Shown here: positions 8,006 through 15,735 of the stretch, in pieces | Position numbering within the stretch: position 1 is the stretch's first letter | Layout: the number at the start of each line of letters is the position of its first letter | Source: Actinomycetes bacterium | Lineage (GTDB): Bacteria > Actinomycetota > Acidimicrobiia > Acidimicrobiales > RAAP-2 | Assembly (NCBI GenBank): GCA_021784205.1 | Contig: JAJXTB010000046.1 | Coordinates: 1 to 17,313, forward strand | Direction: 5' to 3' | Length of the DNA: 17,313 nucleotides | The notes under the pieces: generated by a model | What the model was told of the DNA's origin: nothing | Seen by the model: only the letters and a program-made list of their open reading frames with translations | Database searches by the model: none | Position numbers and translations under genes: made by a program

Positions 8006-9295
8006 CTAGTCAGTGAGGCCTCGGTCAACGCGTGCGAGCAGCAGTGGTGACGTCGTGACGGGCTCGTCGCCGAGTGCGAACGCGGTCTCGATCACGGGCC
8101 TCGCGCTGGCGAGATGCGCCTCGTCGTCGGCGTGCAGCTCGAACAGCGGCTGGCCGGCTGCGACGCGATCGCCCTCGCGCACGAGGACCTCGACGCCGGC
8201 TGCGGCGCTGACCGGATCCTCCTTGCGGGCTCGGCCCGCTCCGAGGCGCCAGGCGCTGACGCCAACCTTCAACGCGTCGATGCTCGTGACGACTCCCTCG
8301 CGCGGCGACGTGACCAACTCGCGATGCGCGGCGACGGCGAGTTCCGCGTCGGGGTCGCCGCCCTGGGCGCGGATCATGTCGCGGTAGGTGGCCAGCGCCG
8401 AGCCGTCGTCCAGCCTGGACGTCGGGTCGACGTCGAGTCCGGCGAGTTCGAGCATGATCCGCGCGAGCGCCAGCGTGAGTTCGCGCACGTCGTCGGGTCC
8501 GGCGCCGCCGAGAACGTCCAGGGTCTCGCGGACCTCGAGGGCGTTGCCCACGCAGCGTCCGAGGGGAGCGTTCATGTTGGACAGCTGGGCGACGGTGTTG
8601 ACGCCCTGGCTGCGGCCGATGTCGACCATCGTCGCGGCGAGCAGGTGCGACTGGGCCTCGTCCTTGATGAACGCGCCGCGACCGACCTTGACGTCGAGCA
8701 CCAGCGACGCCGTGCCCTCGGCGATCTTCTTGGACATGATGGACGAGGAGATCAGGGGGATGGACTCGACGGTGCCGGTCACGTCGCGCAACGCGTAGAG
8801 GCGCTTGTCGATCGGGGCGAGTCCCTCGCCGGCCGCGCACACGACGGCGCCGATCGTTTCGAGCTGGTCAAGGATCTCCTCGTTGGTGAGGTTCGCGCGC
8901 CAGCCGGGGATCGACTCGAGCTTGTCGAGGGTGCCACCGGTGTGGCCGAGCCCGCGTCCGGAGAGCTGGGGGACCGCGGCGCCGCAGGCCGCGACCAGCG
9001 GCACGAGGATGAGAGAGATCTTGTCGCCGACACCGCCGGTGGAGTGCTTGTCGACGGTCGGACGCGACAGGCCCGAGAGGTCGAGGCGCTCACCCGAGTC
9101 GATCATGGCCGAGGTCCAGGCGCGAAGCTCGCCGGGACCCAGCCCGCGAAAGAAGATCGCCATCAACATCGCCGACATCTGTTCGTCGGCCACTTCGCGG
9201 CGCGCGTAGGCCTCGAGCAGCCAGGTGATTGCGGCCGGATCCAGCGCGCCGCCGTCGCGTTTGGCGGCGATCAATTCGGGTGCCGAGAAGCTCAC
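8006..9295 (-). CDS. deoA: Thymidine phosphorylase
   Basis: 429-residue pyrimidine nucleoside phosphorylase that cleaves thymidine or deoxyuridine into base and deoxyribose-1-phosphate. The family signature is clear: TVDKHSTGGVGDK (Lys83 to Lys92), LSGRGLGHTGGTLDKLESI, then DVKVGRGAFIKD and NAPLGRCVGNALEV. GTG 9295 overlaps the cdd stop in GTGA. The open frame runs further upstream to 9538, but that extension overlaps cdd and is arginine/proline-rich out-of-frame sequence, so I left it out. It lies between cdd and add in one minus-strand unit. Its product needs the mutase and DeoC encoded on the other strand. Confidence 0.95.
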   Translation of the reverse strand: MSFSAPELIAAKRDGGALDPAAITWLLEAYARREVADEQMSAMLMAIFFRGLGPGELRAWTSAMIDSGERLDLSGLSRPTVDKHSTGGVGDKISLILVPLVAACGAAVPQLSGRGLGHTGGTLDKLESIPGWRANLTNEEILDQLETIGAVVCAAGEGLAPIDKRLYALRDVTGTVESIPLISSSIMSKKIAEGTASLVLDVKVGRGAFIKDEAQSHLLAATMVDIGRSQGVNTVAQLSNMNAPLGRCVGNALEVRETLDVLGGAGPDDVRELTLALARIMLELAGLDVDPTSRLDDGSALATYRDMIRAQGGDPDAELAVAAHRELVTSPREGVVTSIDALKVGVSAWRLGAGRARKEDPVSAAAGVEVLVREGDRVAAGQPLFELHADDEAHLASARPVIETAFALGDEPVTTSPLLLARVDRGLTD

Positions 9296-9711
9296 TCGCT
9301 GCGCCGCTGGTCCAGGTCGCCCGGGCCGAAGGCGCCGGGCAGGAGGTCGCCGAGGGGGATCGGCGCTGCGCCGGCACCGGCATCGACCAGCAAGGCGCTC
9401 CCGCCGAATTCGAAGAGGAGCTGTCGGCAGCGTCCACACGGCGCCAGGGGCTCGCCGTCGCCGGCGACCACCGCCACGGCCACCAATCGTCCTCCGCCGT
9501 GGCGCGCGAGGTCGCTCACCAGAGAGCACTCGGCGCACAGGGTCAGGCCGAAGCTCGCGTTCTCGACGTTGGAGCCCTCAATCACCCGGCCATCGCTGGT
9601 CAGGGCGGCCGCGCCCACCCGCACGTGCGAGTAGGGGGCGTAGGAGCGCCGGGTCGCTACACGGGCCCTCGAGCGAAGCTCGTCCCACGCGATGTCGGCC
9701 GGCCCGTTCAC
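9292..9711 (-). CDS. cdd: Cytidine deaminase
   Basis: 139-residue tetramer-type cytidine deaminase that converts (deoxy)cytidine to (deoxy)uridine. The zinc site is Cys59-Ala-Glu61, with Glu as the proton shuttle, and PCGRC (Cys92 and Cys95). NVENASFGLT binds substrate. The sequence is close to mycobacterial Cdd. Two starts are possible: ATG 9735, which adds 8 residues and would stand one base from the psuG GTG, and GTG 9711. I prefer 9711 because TACTGT, a good -10, ends exactly six bases before it (leaderless) and the shorter protein matches the mycobacterial N-terminus. It overlaps deoA by GTGA. Confidence 0.93.
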   Translation of the reverse strand: MNGPADIAWDELRSRARVATRRSYAPYSHVRVGAAALTSDGRVIEGSNVENASFGLTLCAECSLVSDLARHGGGRLVAVAVVAGDGEPLAPCGRCRQLLFEFGGSALLVDAGAGAAPIPLGDLLPGAFGPGDLDQRRSE

Positions 9712-9717
9712 GTCTTC

Positions 9718-9723
9718 ACAGTA
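9718..9723 (-). promoter_or_regulatory. Putative -10 element for cdd-deoA-add (leaderless)
   Basis: Read on the minus strand this is TACTGT (TANNNT), followed by six bases and the GTG at 9711, so the first transcribed base would be in the start codon. It shares two bases (9722-9723, TA) with the opposing psuG -10. No convincing -35 was found. Confidence 0.5.
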
Positions 9724-9727
9724 CACT
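9722..9727 (+). promoter_or_regulatory. Putative -10 element for psuG-psuK (leaderless or near-leaderless)
   Basis: TACACT fits TANNNT and stands nine bases before the GTG at 9737, so a transcript would carry about 0-3 untranslated bases. It overlaps the cdd -10 on the opposite strand. No convincing -35 was found. Confidence 0.45.
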
Positions 9728-9736
9728 TCGCCCATC

Positions 9737-10660
9737 GTGGAGACTTTCCGATCGCCCTATCTCGATGTGCGCGAGGAGGTCGCGACAGCCCTCGCCGAGT
9801 CGCGCGCCGTCGTCGCCCTCGAGAGCACCATCGTGGTGCACGGTCTGCCGGCTCCGACGAACCTTGACGTCGCACGCGACTGCGAGAACGCGGTGCGCGA
9901 CGCCGGCGCCGTGCCCGCGACCGTGGGAGTGCTCGGCGGGCGCGTCGTCGTCGGCCTCACCCTCGCCGAGCTCTCCGACCTCGCGGACCCGACGCGCCAC
10001 GTCGCCAAGCTCTCCTCGCGCGACCTGGGACTGGCACTGGCGCGCGGCCTCGACGGGGCCACTACCGTGGCCGGCACGCTCGCCGGGGCGAGCGCCGCGG
10101 GCGTGGCCGTGATGGCGACGGGCGGTCTCGGTGGCGTGCACCGCGGGGCGGCGGCGACCTACGACGAGTCGGCCGACCTGACGGCGCTCTCGCGCACGTC
10201 GGCCCTGGTGGTGGCCTCGGGGGTCAAGTCGATCCTCGACATTGGCGCGACGCTCGAGCGCCTCGACTCGCTCGGCGTCGCCGTCGCCGGATACCGCACT
10301 ACGCGTTTTCCCGGCTTCTATCTCGCGGACTCGGGCTTTGGCGTCGACTGGAGCGTCGCGACGCCCGAAGAGGCCGCGCGCGCCTTCGCCGCGCACCGCG
10401 CCGTGGCCTCGACGGCGATGCTGCTGGCCAATCCCATCTCGGTGGCCTCCGAGCTCGACGCGGACTTGCACGAGGCGGCGCTCGCGGCCGCCTTCGCCCA
10501 CGCCGAGGAGGTCGGCGCGCACGGCAAGGACGTCACGCCGGTCCTCTTAGCCGAGTTCGCGCGCTATAGCGCCGGTGCGAGCGTGGCGGCCAACCGCGAC
10601 CTCGTGGTGGACAACGCCAGCCTCGCCGGGGAGGTCGCGGTCCGACTGGCCCTCACGTGA
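9737..10660 (+). CDS. psuG: Pseudouridine-5'-phosphate glycosidase
   Basis: 307-residue PsuG (IndA-like) enzyme. It breaks the C-C glycosidic bond of pseudouridine 5'-phosphate to give uracil and ribose-5-phosphate. Family motifs are VALESTIVVHGLP (Glu29), HVAKLSSRDLG (catalytic-site Lys91), GATTVAGT, VMATGGLGGVHRG, SGVKSILDIGATLE and TTRFPGFYLADSG. I chose GTG 9737 because the family N-terminus starts there; the open frame extends to 9692, but that part encodes unrelated residues and overlaps cdd. The stop overlaps the psuK GTG (GTGA). It diverges from cdd across a very short shared promoter. Confidence 0.95.
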   Translation: METFRSPYLDVREEVATALAESRAVVALESTIVVHGLPAPTNLDVARDCENAVRDAGAVPATVGVLGGRVVVGLTLAELSDLADPTRHVAKLSSRDLGLALARGLDGATTVAGTLAGASAAGVAVMATGGLGGVHRGAAATYDESADLTALSRTSALVVASGVKSILDIGATLERLDSLGVAVAGYRTTRFPGFYLADSGFGVDWSVATPEEAARAFAAHRAVASTAMLLANPISVASELDADLHEAALAAAFAHAEEVGAHGKDVTPVLLAEFARYSAGASVAANRDLVVDNASLAGEVAVRLALT

Positions 10661-11523
10661 ACGTCGCCGTCCTCGGCGACGTGATGCTCGACGTGGTCGT
10701 GGTGCCGGTCGCCCCGCTCTCGGCGACGAGCGACACGCCGAGTCGCGTGCGAGTGGGGCGCGGGGGATCAGGCGCCAACCTCGCGATCGCCCTCGCGCGT
10801 ACGGGTCACGACGTCACCTATCTCGGCGCGGTCGGCCGCGACGGAGCCGGCGCACTCTGGCGCGGGTACCTCGCCGAGGCCGGTGTGCACGCCCGCCTCG
10901 AGGAGGTGGACGCAGCCACCGGAGTCGTCGTCGCCCTGGTCGGTGGTGACGGCCAGCGATCCATGTACACCGATCGGGGGGCCAACTCGCTACTCACCGG
11001 CTCCTTCGTCGAGACGGCGCTCGCGACCGTACAGCACCTGCACGTCTCGGGATATAGCCTGCTCGACGCGGCCACGCGCGAGCTGTCCGTGTCCGCGCTG
11101 TCCTTCGCGCGCGAGTGTGGTGCGAGCACCTCGGTCGACGTGTGCAGCGTGGGGCCCCTTCGAGCGGTTGGTCCGGCCCTCTTCGCTTCCCTGGTCGAGG
11201 GCGTCGACTACCTCTTCGCCAACGAGGAGGAGGCGACTGTCTTGGGCGCGCGAGGGATCGACCAGGCTCTCCTCGCCCTCGGCGAACTGGCGAGAGAGGT
11301 CCTCGTGACGCGCGGCGCGAAGGGCGCGCTCGTTCGCCGCGGTGAGCTGACCTCGACGGCGCCGTCGCTCGCGAGAGAGGTGCTCGATACAACCGGCGCC
11401 GGCGACGCGGCGACCGGGACATACCTGGGCGCGCGTCTCGCCGGCGAGGACGTCGAGATCGCGCTGGTCAACGCCATGGCCGCGGCCGCGATCGTCGTCG
11501 GAGGGCTCGGTGCGGACGTCTAG
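10657..11523 (+). CDS. psuK: PfkB-family sugar/nucleoside kinase, probable pseudouridine kinase
   Basis: 288-residue ribokinase/PfkB-fold kinase. The N-terminal GDVMLDVVV and GRGGSGANLAIALARTG motifs bind the sugar part, and DTTGAGDAATG (near residues 245-255) carries the catalytic Asp and anion hole. The family alone does not fix the substrate. The GTGA overlap with psuG makes pseudouridine the strong inference, giving pseudouridine 5'-phosphate for PsuG. At 288 residues it is a little short for the family, and the C-terminus ends soon after the last helix (IVVGGLGADV). The stop lies in the CTAG shared with the convergent permease gene. Confidence 0.87.
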   Translation: MNVAVLGDVMLDVVVVPVAPLSATSDTPSRVRVGRGGSGANLAIALARTGHDVTYLGAVGRDGAGALWRGYLAEAGVHARLEEVDAATGVVVALVGGDGQRSMYTDRGANSLLTGSFVETALATVQHLHVSGYSLLDAATRELSVSALSFARECGASTSVDVCSVGPLRAVGPALFASLVEGVDYLFANEEEATVLGARGIDQALLALGELAREVLVTRGAKGALVRRGELTSTAPSLAREVLDTTGAGDAATGTYLGARLAGEDVEIALVNAMAAAAIVVGGLGADV

Positions 11524-12806
11524 TCGTGCTGGTAGGCGACCCCGTCGGCCGCCGGGGCGCGCACCCGACCGATCAGACCTGCGACCACCGCGATGGTGAT
11601 GAGGTAGGGGAACATCTGGAGGATGTAGAGCGAGACTGGCACCTGGTACGAGGTGAGGGTGTAGGAGAGGTAGACCGACAGGCCGAAGATCACCGAGGCC
11701 ACCACCGCGCCCGAGGGGCGCCAGCGTCCGAAGATCATTGCGGCCAGGGCGATGTAACCCAACCCCGAGGTGTAGTTGGGCTGGAACTGGCCCTGCGAGG
11801 CCATGAAGGCAACGCCGCCGATGCCCGCGATCGCCCCGCCGAGGACGACGTTGATGTAGCGCACGCGCACCACGTCGATGCCCACCGTCGCCGCGGCGCG
11901 CGGGTGCTCGCCCACCGCGCGCACGTGCAGGCCGTAGCGGGTCTTGAAGAGGGCGAAGCTGATCACCCCGATGAGAACGAGCATCAGGTAGAAGAAGCCC
12001 GACTGGTTGAACAGGACCGGACCCAGCACCGGGATCTTCGAGAGCAGGGGGATCGCCAGGTTGGGCGCGAGGTTGCCCGTGTTGTACTGAGGGAACGGTG
12101 TGAAGACCTGCAGGTTGAGATAGGACGAGAGGCTGCCGAGCATGGTGACCAGCACCACGCCGACGATGATCTGGTCCGAGAGGTAGCGCAGCGCGAAGAA
12201 CGCGAGAATCCAGCCGATCGCCGCGCCGATCGCCGCGCCACCGATCGCGGCATAGAAGAAGTTGTGCGTCGTCGAGGCGAGCATCGAGCCCACGAAAGCC
12301 CCGCCGATGAACTGGCCCTCGATCGCGATATTGACGACGCCCGAGCGCTCGCACATCACGCCCGACAGCGATCCGAAGACGAGCACCATCGTGACTTCGG
12401 AGCTGCCGATGAGTAGCGCCGTCAAGTTCACGAACGAGACCGGCGAGGGCCCCGGTGTGCGCGCGGCCCAGATCAACAGGGAGAGAAGGAAGAGGACCGC
12501 GACGCCGCCGAAACGCACCATGACCCCGCGCGCGGGACGACGCACGTAGGTCTCGACGGCGAGGCCGATCATGACCAGAGCGAGAACGAGGTCGGCCAGG
12601 CGCGAATTGAGACTCAGCGCCCCCACGTGCCAAGGCGCCGACTCGCTCAGGTTTACCGGGTTGAAGAGGAACGAGGAGTGCGCGTTCGACGGGCTGCCGA
12701 CGGCGAAGACGAAGAGGGAGAACACTCCGAGGACGCCCATCATGATGGCGATCACCCGCACCCGGCGGTTCGACACGACGGCCGCGGCGCTCTCGATCAC
12801 GCTCAT
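11520..12806 (-). CDS. Nucleoside-type ABC transporter permease (second, NupQ/YufQ-like)
   Basis: 428-residue integral membrane protein of the BPD_transp_2 permease family, rich in hydrophobic segments from about residue 20 onward. Diagnostic stretches are ERSGVVNIAIEGQFIGGAFVG and VGEHPRAAATVGIDVVRVRYINVVLGGAIAGIGG, then GLGYIALAAMIFGRWRP, as in permeases paired with BMP-family binding proteins. It has an unusually long N-terminal part with several hydrophobic helices before the first conserved segment. ATG 12806 overlaps the upstream permease stop (ATGA) and has a purine-rich GGGATGGGG before it; ATG 12815 is an alternative. It probably pairs with the upstream permease to import nucleosides. 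The stop is shared with psuK in CTAG. Confidence 0.9.
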   Translation of the reverse strand: MSVIESAAAVVSNRRVRVIAIMMGVLGVFSLFVFAVGSPSNAHSSFLFNPVNLSESAPWHVGALSLNSRLADLVLALVMIGLAVETYVRRPARGVMVRFGGVAVLFLLSLLIWAARTPGPSPVSFVNLTALLIGSSEVTMVLVFGSLSGVMCERSGVVNIAIEGQFIGGAFVGSMLASTTHNFFYAAIGGAAIGAAIGWILAFFALRYLSDQIIVGVVLVTMLGSLSSYLNLQVFTPFPQYNTGNLAPNLAIPLLSKIPVLGPVLFNQSGFFYLMLVLIGVISFALFKTRYGLHVRAVGEHPRAAATVGIDVVRVRYINVVLGGAIAGIGGVAFMASQGQFQPNYTSGLGYIALAAMIFGRWRPSGAVVASVIFGLSVYLSYTLTSYQVPVSLYILQMFPYLITIAVVAGLIGRVRAPAADGVAYQHD

Positions 12807-14092
12807 GCGCCCCATCCCTTCGTGGCGAGTTCCAACTTGGCGACCGGCGCCGACTTGAGGCGGAAGATCTCCTTCACCAGCACCGGCGTTGCCACGAACA
12901 AGACGATGGCCGATTGGATCACCGAGGCTAGGTCGAGGGGGATGCCGGTGGCACCCTGCATCGCGCGTCCGCCCACGCCGAGCGCGGCGAAGAGCAACGA
13001 CGCCCACACGATGCCGCCGGGCTTGTTTCGCCCGAGCAGCGCCACGGTGATCGCGGTGAAGCCGATTCCTGCGCTACCAATCAGGAATCCGCCGTCGATG
13101 TAGTGGGTCGTCGAGGCGGCCTGGACGATGCCCGCGAGACCCGACAGGCCGCCCGAGATCACGAAGACCAGGATGATCACGGCTTTGGCGTTGATACCCG
13201 AGGCCTTCGCCGCGGCCGGGTTCGCTCCGGTCACGCGAAAGTCAAAGCCCATCGAGGAGCGTTCGAGGAACCACCACGCGAAGGCCACCACGAGGGCGGC
13301 TACCACGACGCCGTAGTTCACGCGCAGGCCCGACGCCACGCCAAAGAGCGGGTGGAGCTGGGCCGAGGGATCGATGGTGCGCGAGATGTCGTTCTGCTGG
13401 CCGGGCAGCTGGAACGGCGTAGACAGCACCGAGAACAGGAGGAAGGCGTAGATCACGTAGTTGAACATGATCGTCACGATCACCTCGTGGGCCCCGGTGT
13501 AGGCCTTCAAGATGCCGGGCACCAGCCCGGCGATCGCCCCGCCGGCGAACCCGCAGAGCAGCGTGAGGGGCAGGTGAAAGAACATCGGCATGTGCACCAT
13601 CGAGCCGAACATCGCCCCGGCCACGCCGCCCAGGACCGCCTGGCCGTTGGCGCCGATGTTGAACAGACCCGTCTGGAAGGCGATGCCCACCCCGAGGCTC
13701 GTGATGATGAGTGGCGTGGCGTAGGTCAGCGTCTCGGAGAGCGGGGTCAGCGTCGTCTCCCAGCTCTGGCCGGTCGTTACCGAGTGCCACAGGCTGACCG
13801 GGTTCACCACCGCGCCGTTGAACATCGCGCGATAGGCCGCGCCGACGTTGTCCCATGTGACCTTGAGGGCGTGGAAGATACCGCCGCCGCTATGAAAGAT
13901 CCCGCGCCAGGCGTCGAGCACCGCGGGGGTCGTGGTGATGATCACGAGGGCACCGACGACCAGCCCCAGGACCAGCGCGTAGAAGGTGATCATGATCGGG
14001 CTGCGGCTGTTGAGGCGCCAACGACGACTATCGGGCGCGCTCGGCCCGCTCGCTGCGGCCGTCGGGGTCGGCTCGGCGGTGACCTCACTCAT
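12803..14092 (-). CDS. Nucleoside-type ABC transporter permease (first, NupP/YufP-like)
   Basis: 429-residue membrane protein. A Ser/Pro/Thr-rich cytoplasmic tail of about 33 residues precedes the first helix (ITFYALVLGLVVGALVII). Family motifs follow: FNIGANGQAVLGGVAGAMFG, LKAYTGAHEVIVTIMFNYV, RVTGANPAAAKASGINAKAVI and GSAGIGFTAITVALLGRNKPGG. These place it with the permeases of BMP-dependent nucleoside importers. It overlaps the ATPase gene by 8 bases (14085-14092) and the second permease by 4, so the three proteins are translationally coupled. Substrate specificity is inferred from the neighbouring cdd, deoA, add and punA genes. Confidence 0.92.
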   Translation of the reverse strand: MSEVTAEPTPTAAASGPSAPDSRRWRLNSRSPIMITFYALVLGLVVGALVIITTTPAVLDAWRGIFHSGGGIFHALKVTWDNVGAAYRAMFNGAVVNPVSLWHSVTTGQSWETTLTPLSETLTYATPLIITSLGVGIAFQTGLFNIGANGQAVLGGVAGAMFGSMVHMPMFFHLPLTLLCGFAGGAIAGLVPGILKAYTGAHEVIVTIMFNYVIYAFLLFSVLSTPFQLPGQQNDISRTIDPSAQLHPLFGVASGLRVNYGVVVAALVVAFAWWFLERSSMGFDFRVTGANPAAAKASGINAKAVIILVFVISGGLSGLAGIVQAASTTHYIDGGFLIGSAGIGFTAITVALLGRNKPGGIVWASLLFAALGVGGRAMQGATGIPLDLASVIQSAIVLFVATPVLVKEIFRLKSAPVAKLELATKGWGA

Positions 14093-15596
14093 CGGTCTCT
14101 CCGGTGGTGCCGGCCATCAAGAGGCCGATGGCCTCGCGGCTGGTGGTGGGATCGACGATGCCGCTGATGCGTCCGTCGAACATGACCGCAATGCGATCAC
14201 CCAGCGCGAGCACCTCGTCGAGTTCGGAAGAGACGATGAGGGCGGCGTTGCCCTGGTTGCGGTGATTAACCATCTGGCGGTGCACGTATTCGATCGAGCC
14301 GACGTCGAGGCCGCGCGTGGGCTGGGAGGCCATGAGGAACTCGAGAGGCCGGGAGAGCTCGCGCGCGACGATCACCTTCTGCTGGTTGCCACCCGAGAGC
14401 GAGGCCACCGGCTCGTCCACCGACGTGGTGCGGATGTCGAAGTCGCGCACCAGCTTCTGCGCGTTGTCGCGCACCGCGGCGAGATTTCGCGTGCCGCGCC
14501 GTGCGAAGGGTGCGCGCCGCGGCGTGTTGAGAACGAGGTTGTCCGCTACGGTCATCGACATCACGAGGCCGTCGCGCTGGCGGTCCTCGGGGATGTGTCC
14601 GAGGCCGGCGTCGAGAACCTCGCGTGGCGTCTTGTTGGTGACGTCGCGCCCGTTGAGGAGGATCCTGCCGGACTCGACGTGACGCATGCCGGCGATGGCC
14701 TCGACGAGCTCGGTCTGGCCGTTGCCCTGCACGCCGGCCAGCGCCATGATCTCGCCGGCGCGCACGTCGAGGGAGACGCCGTTCACCTTCACGAGTCCGC
14801 GGTCGTCGCGCACGACGAGGTCGCGGATCTCAAAGACGCTCTCGCCGGGGTTGAACGCGGACTTTTCGACGGTCAGCTCCACGTCACGGCCCACCATCAA
14901 CGAGGCCAGTTCGCCCTCGGTGGCGGTCGGCTCGGCAGAGCCCACCACGCGTCCGTTGCGGATGACGGTGATGACGTCGGCGACGGCGCGAACCTCCTTC
15001 AGCTTGTGGGTGATGAAGAGGATCGATTTGCCGGCTTCGGCGAGCGAGCGCATGATGGCCATCAGGGCGTCGGTCTCTTGCGGGGTCAGGACCGCGGTGG
15101 GCTCGTCCAGGATCAAGAGTTCGGCGTCGCGCGAGAGGGCCTTTAAGATCTCCACGCGCTGTTGGAGCCCCACGGGCAGGTTCTCGACGGTGGCGTCGGG
15201 GTCGACCTGGAGATTGAACTGCTGGGAGAGGCGCACTATGTCTTCGGTGGCGCGCTTGTAGTCCACGCGATTGAGCGACTTAGTCGGCTCGAATCCCAGC
15301 ACGACGTTTTCGGTGACCGAGAAGACCGGCACGAGCATGAAGTGCTGGTGCACCATTCCGATGCCGCGGCGCACGGCGTCGCCGGAGTTGGCGAATCGCA
15401 CCGGCTCACCATCAATCAGAATCTCGCCCTCGTCGGGGTGCAGTAGCCCGAACAGGACGTTCATCAGGGTGGTCTTGCCCGCGCCGTTCTCGCCGAGCAG
15501 CGAGTGGATCTGGCCCGGCTCGACCGTCAGGTCGATGCGGTCATTCGCGGTGAAGGATCCGAAGCGCTTCGTGATCCCTCTCAGTTCCAAGCGCAT
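14085..15596 (-). CDS. Nucleoside-type ABC transporter ATP-binding protein with two ABC domains (NupO/YufO-like)
   Basis: 503-residue duplicated ATPase that powers the importer. The first domain is complete: Walker A GENGAGKT (35-42), VHQHFMLVP Q-loop, LPVGLQQRVEILKAL signature and LLILDEPTAV Walker B. The second has a good signature (SLSGGNQQKVIVAREL), but Walker A is GVQGNGQT, lacking the lysine, and Walker B reads FLMASQPTRG, with Gln for the catalytic Glu. Such asymmetry is usual in this branch, next to sugar ATPases of the RbsA type. The gene is first in the minus-strand operon. ATG 15596 has no Shine-Dalgarno but a -10-like TACGAT eight bases upstream. Confidence 0.94.
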   Translation of the reverse strand: MRLELRGITKRFGSFTANDRIDLTVEPGQIHSLLGENGAGKTTLMNVLFGLLHPDEGEILIDGEPVRFANSGDAVRRGIGMVHQHFMLVPVFSVTENVVLGFEPTKSLNRVDYKRATEDIVRLSQQFNLQVDPDATVENLPVGLQQRVEILKALSRDAELLILDEPTAVLTPQETDALMAIMRSLAEAGKSILFITHKLKEVRAVADVITVIRNGRVVGSAEPTATEGELASLMVGRDVELTVEKSAFNPGESVFEIRDLVVRDDRGLVKVNGVSLDVRAGEIMALAGVQGNGQTELVEAIAGMRHVESGRILLNGRDVTNKTPREVLDAGLGHIPEDRQRDGLVMSMTVADNLVLNTPRRAPFARRGTRNLAAVRDNAQKLVRDFDIRTTSVDEPVASLSGGNQQKVIVARELSRPLEFLMASQPTRGLDVGSIEYVHRQMVNHRNQGNAALIVSSELDEVLALGDRIAVMFDGRISGIVDPTTSREAIGLLMAGTTGETDE

Positions 15597-15735
15597 GGAC
15601 GTTTATCGTAGCCATGACAAGGAGGGCTCTTGGATTGGTGCAGGTCCCTCGTCGGATGGATGTGCCAATGACGCACGCCGACGTTCTCTCCAGTGACCAG
15701 GATGGTTGAGAGCCCCGTCGCCGGACCAATCGACA
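15597..15735. other. Intergenic region between the ABC ATPase gene and the repeat array
   Basis: Short noncoding stretch between two divergent units. Apart from the -10-like element for the transporter operon I see no coding frame with family resemblance. A 7-base inverted match (GATTGGT at 15633, ACCAATC at 15725) is too short to claim as a site. Confidence 0.5.
15605..15610 (-). promoter_or_regulatory. Putative -10 element for the ABC transporter operon
   Basis: Minus-strand TACGAT fits TANNNT and is followed by eight bases and the ATG at 15596, so the untranslated leader would be about 0-2 bases. No clear -35 is visible. It separates transporter transcription from the binding-protein gene farther right, which has its own terminator. 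Confidence 0.4.

Noticed and set aside
8006..9538. 510-residue extended thymidine phosphorylase frame
   Set aside because: The first 81 codons overlap cdd in another frame and are Arg/Pro-rich with no family similarity. GTG 9295 overlaps the cdd stop and gives the normal protein.
9229..9867. Long plus-strand frame across cdd and psuG
   Set aside because: It is the antisense shadow of cdd. Its composition is Arg/Ala-rich and it has no recognisable domain.
13103..15146. Long plus-strand frames of 354 and 386 residues over the permease and ATPase genes
   Set aside because: They are His/Arg/Gly-rich antisense shadows of confirmed minus-strand transporter genes in GC-rich DNA.
14085..15596. Lost Walker A lysine and Walker B glutamate in the second ABC domain as evidence of decay
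   Set aside because: Degenerate second domains are usual in duplicated importer ATPases of this branch, and the frame is intact.
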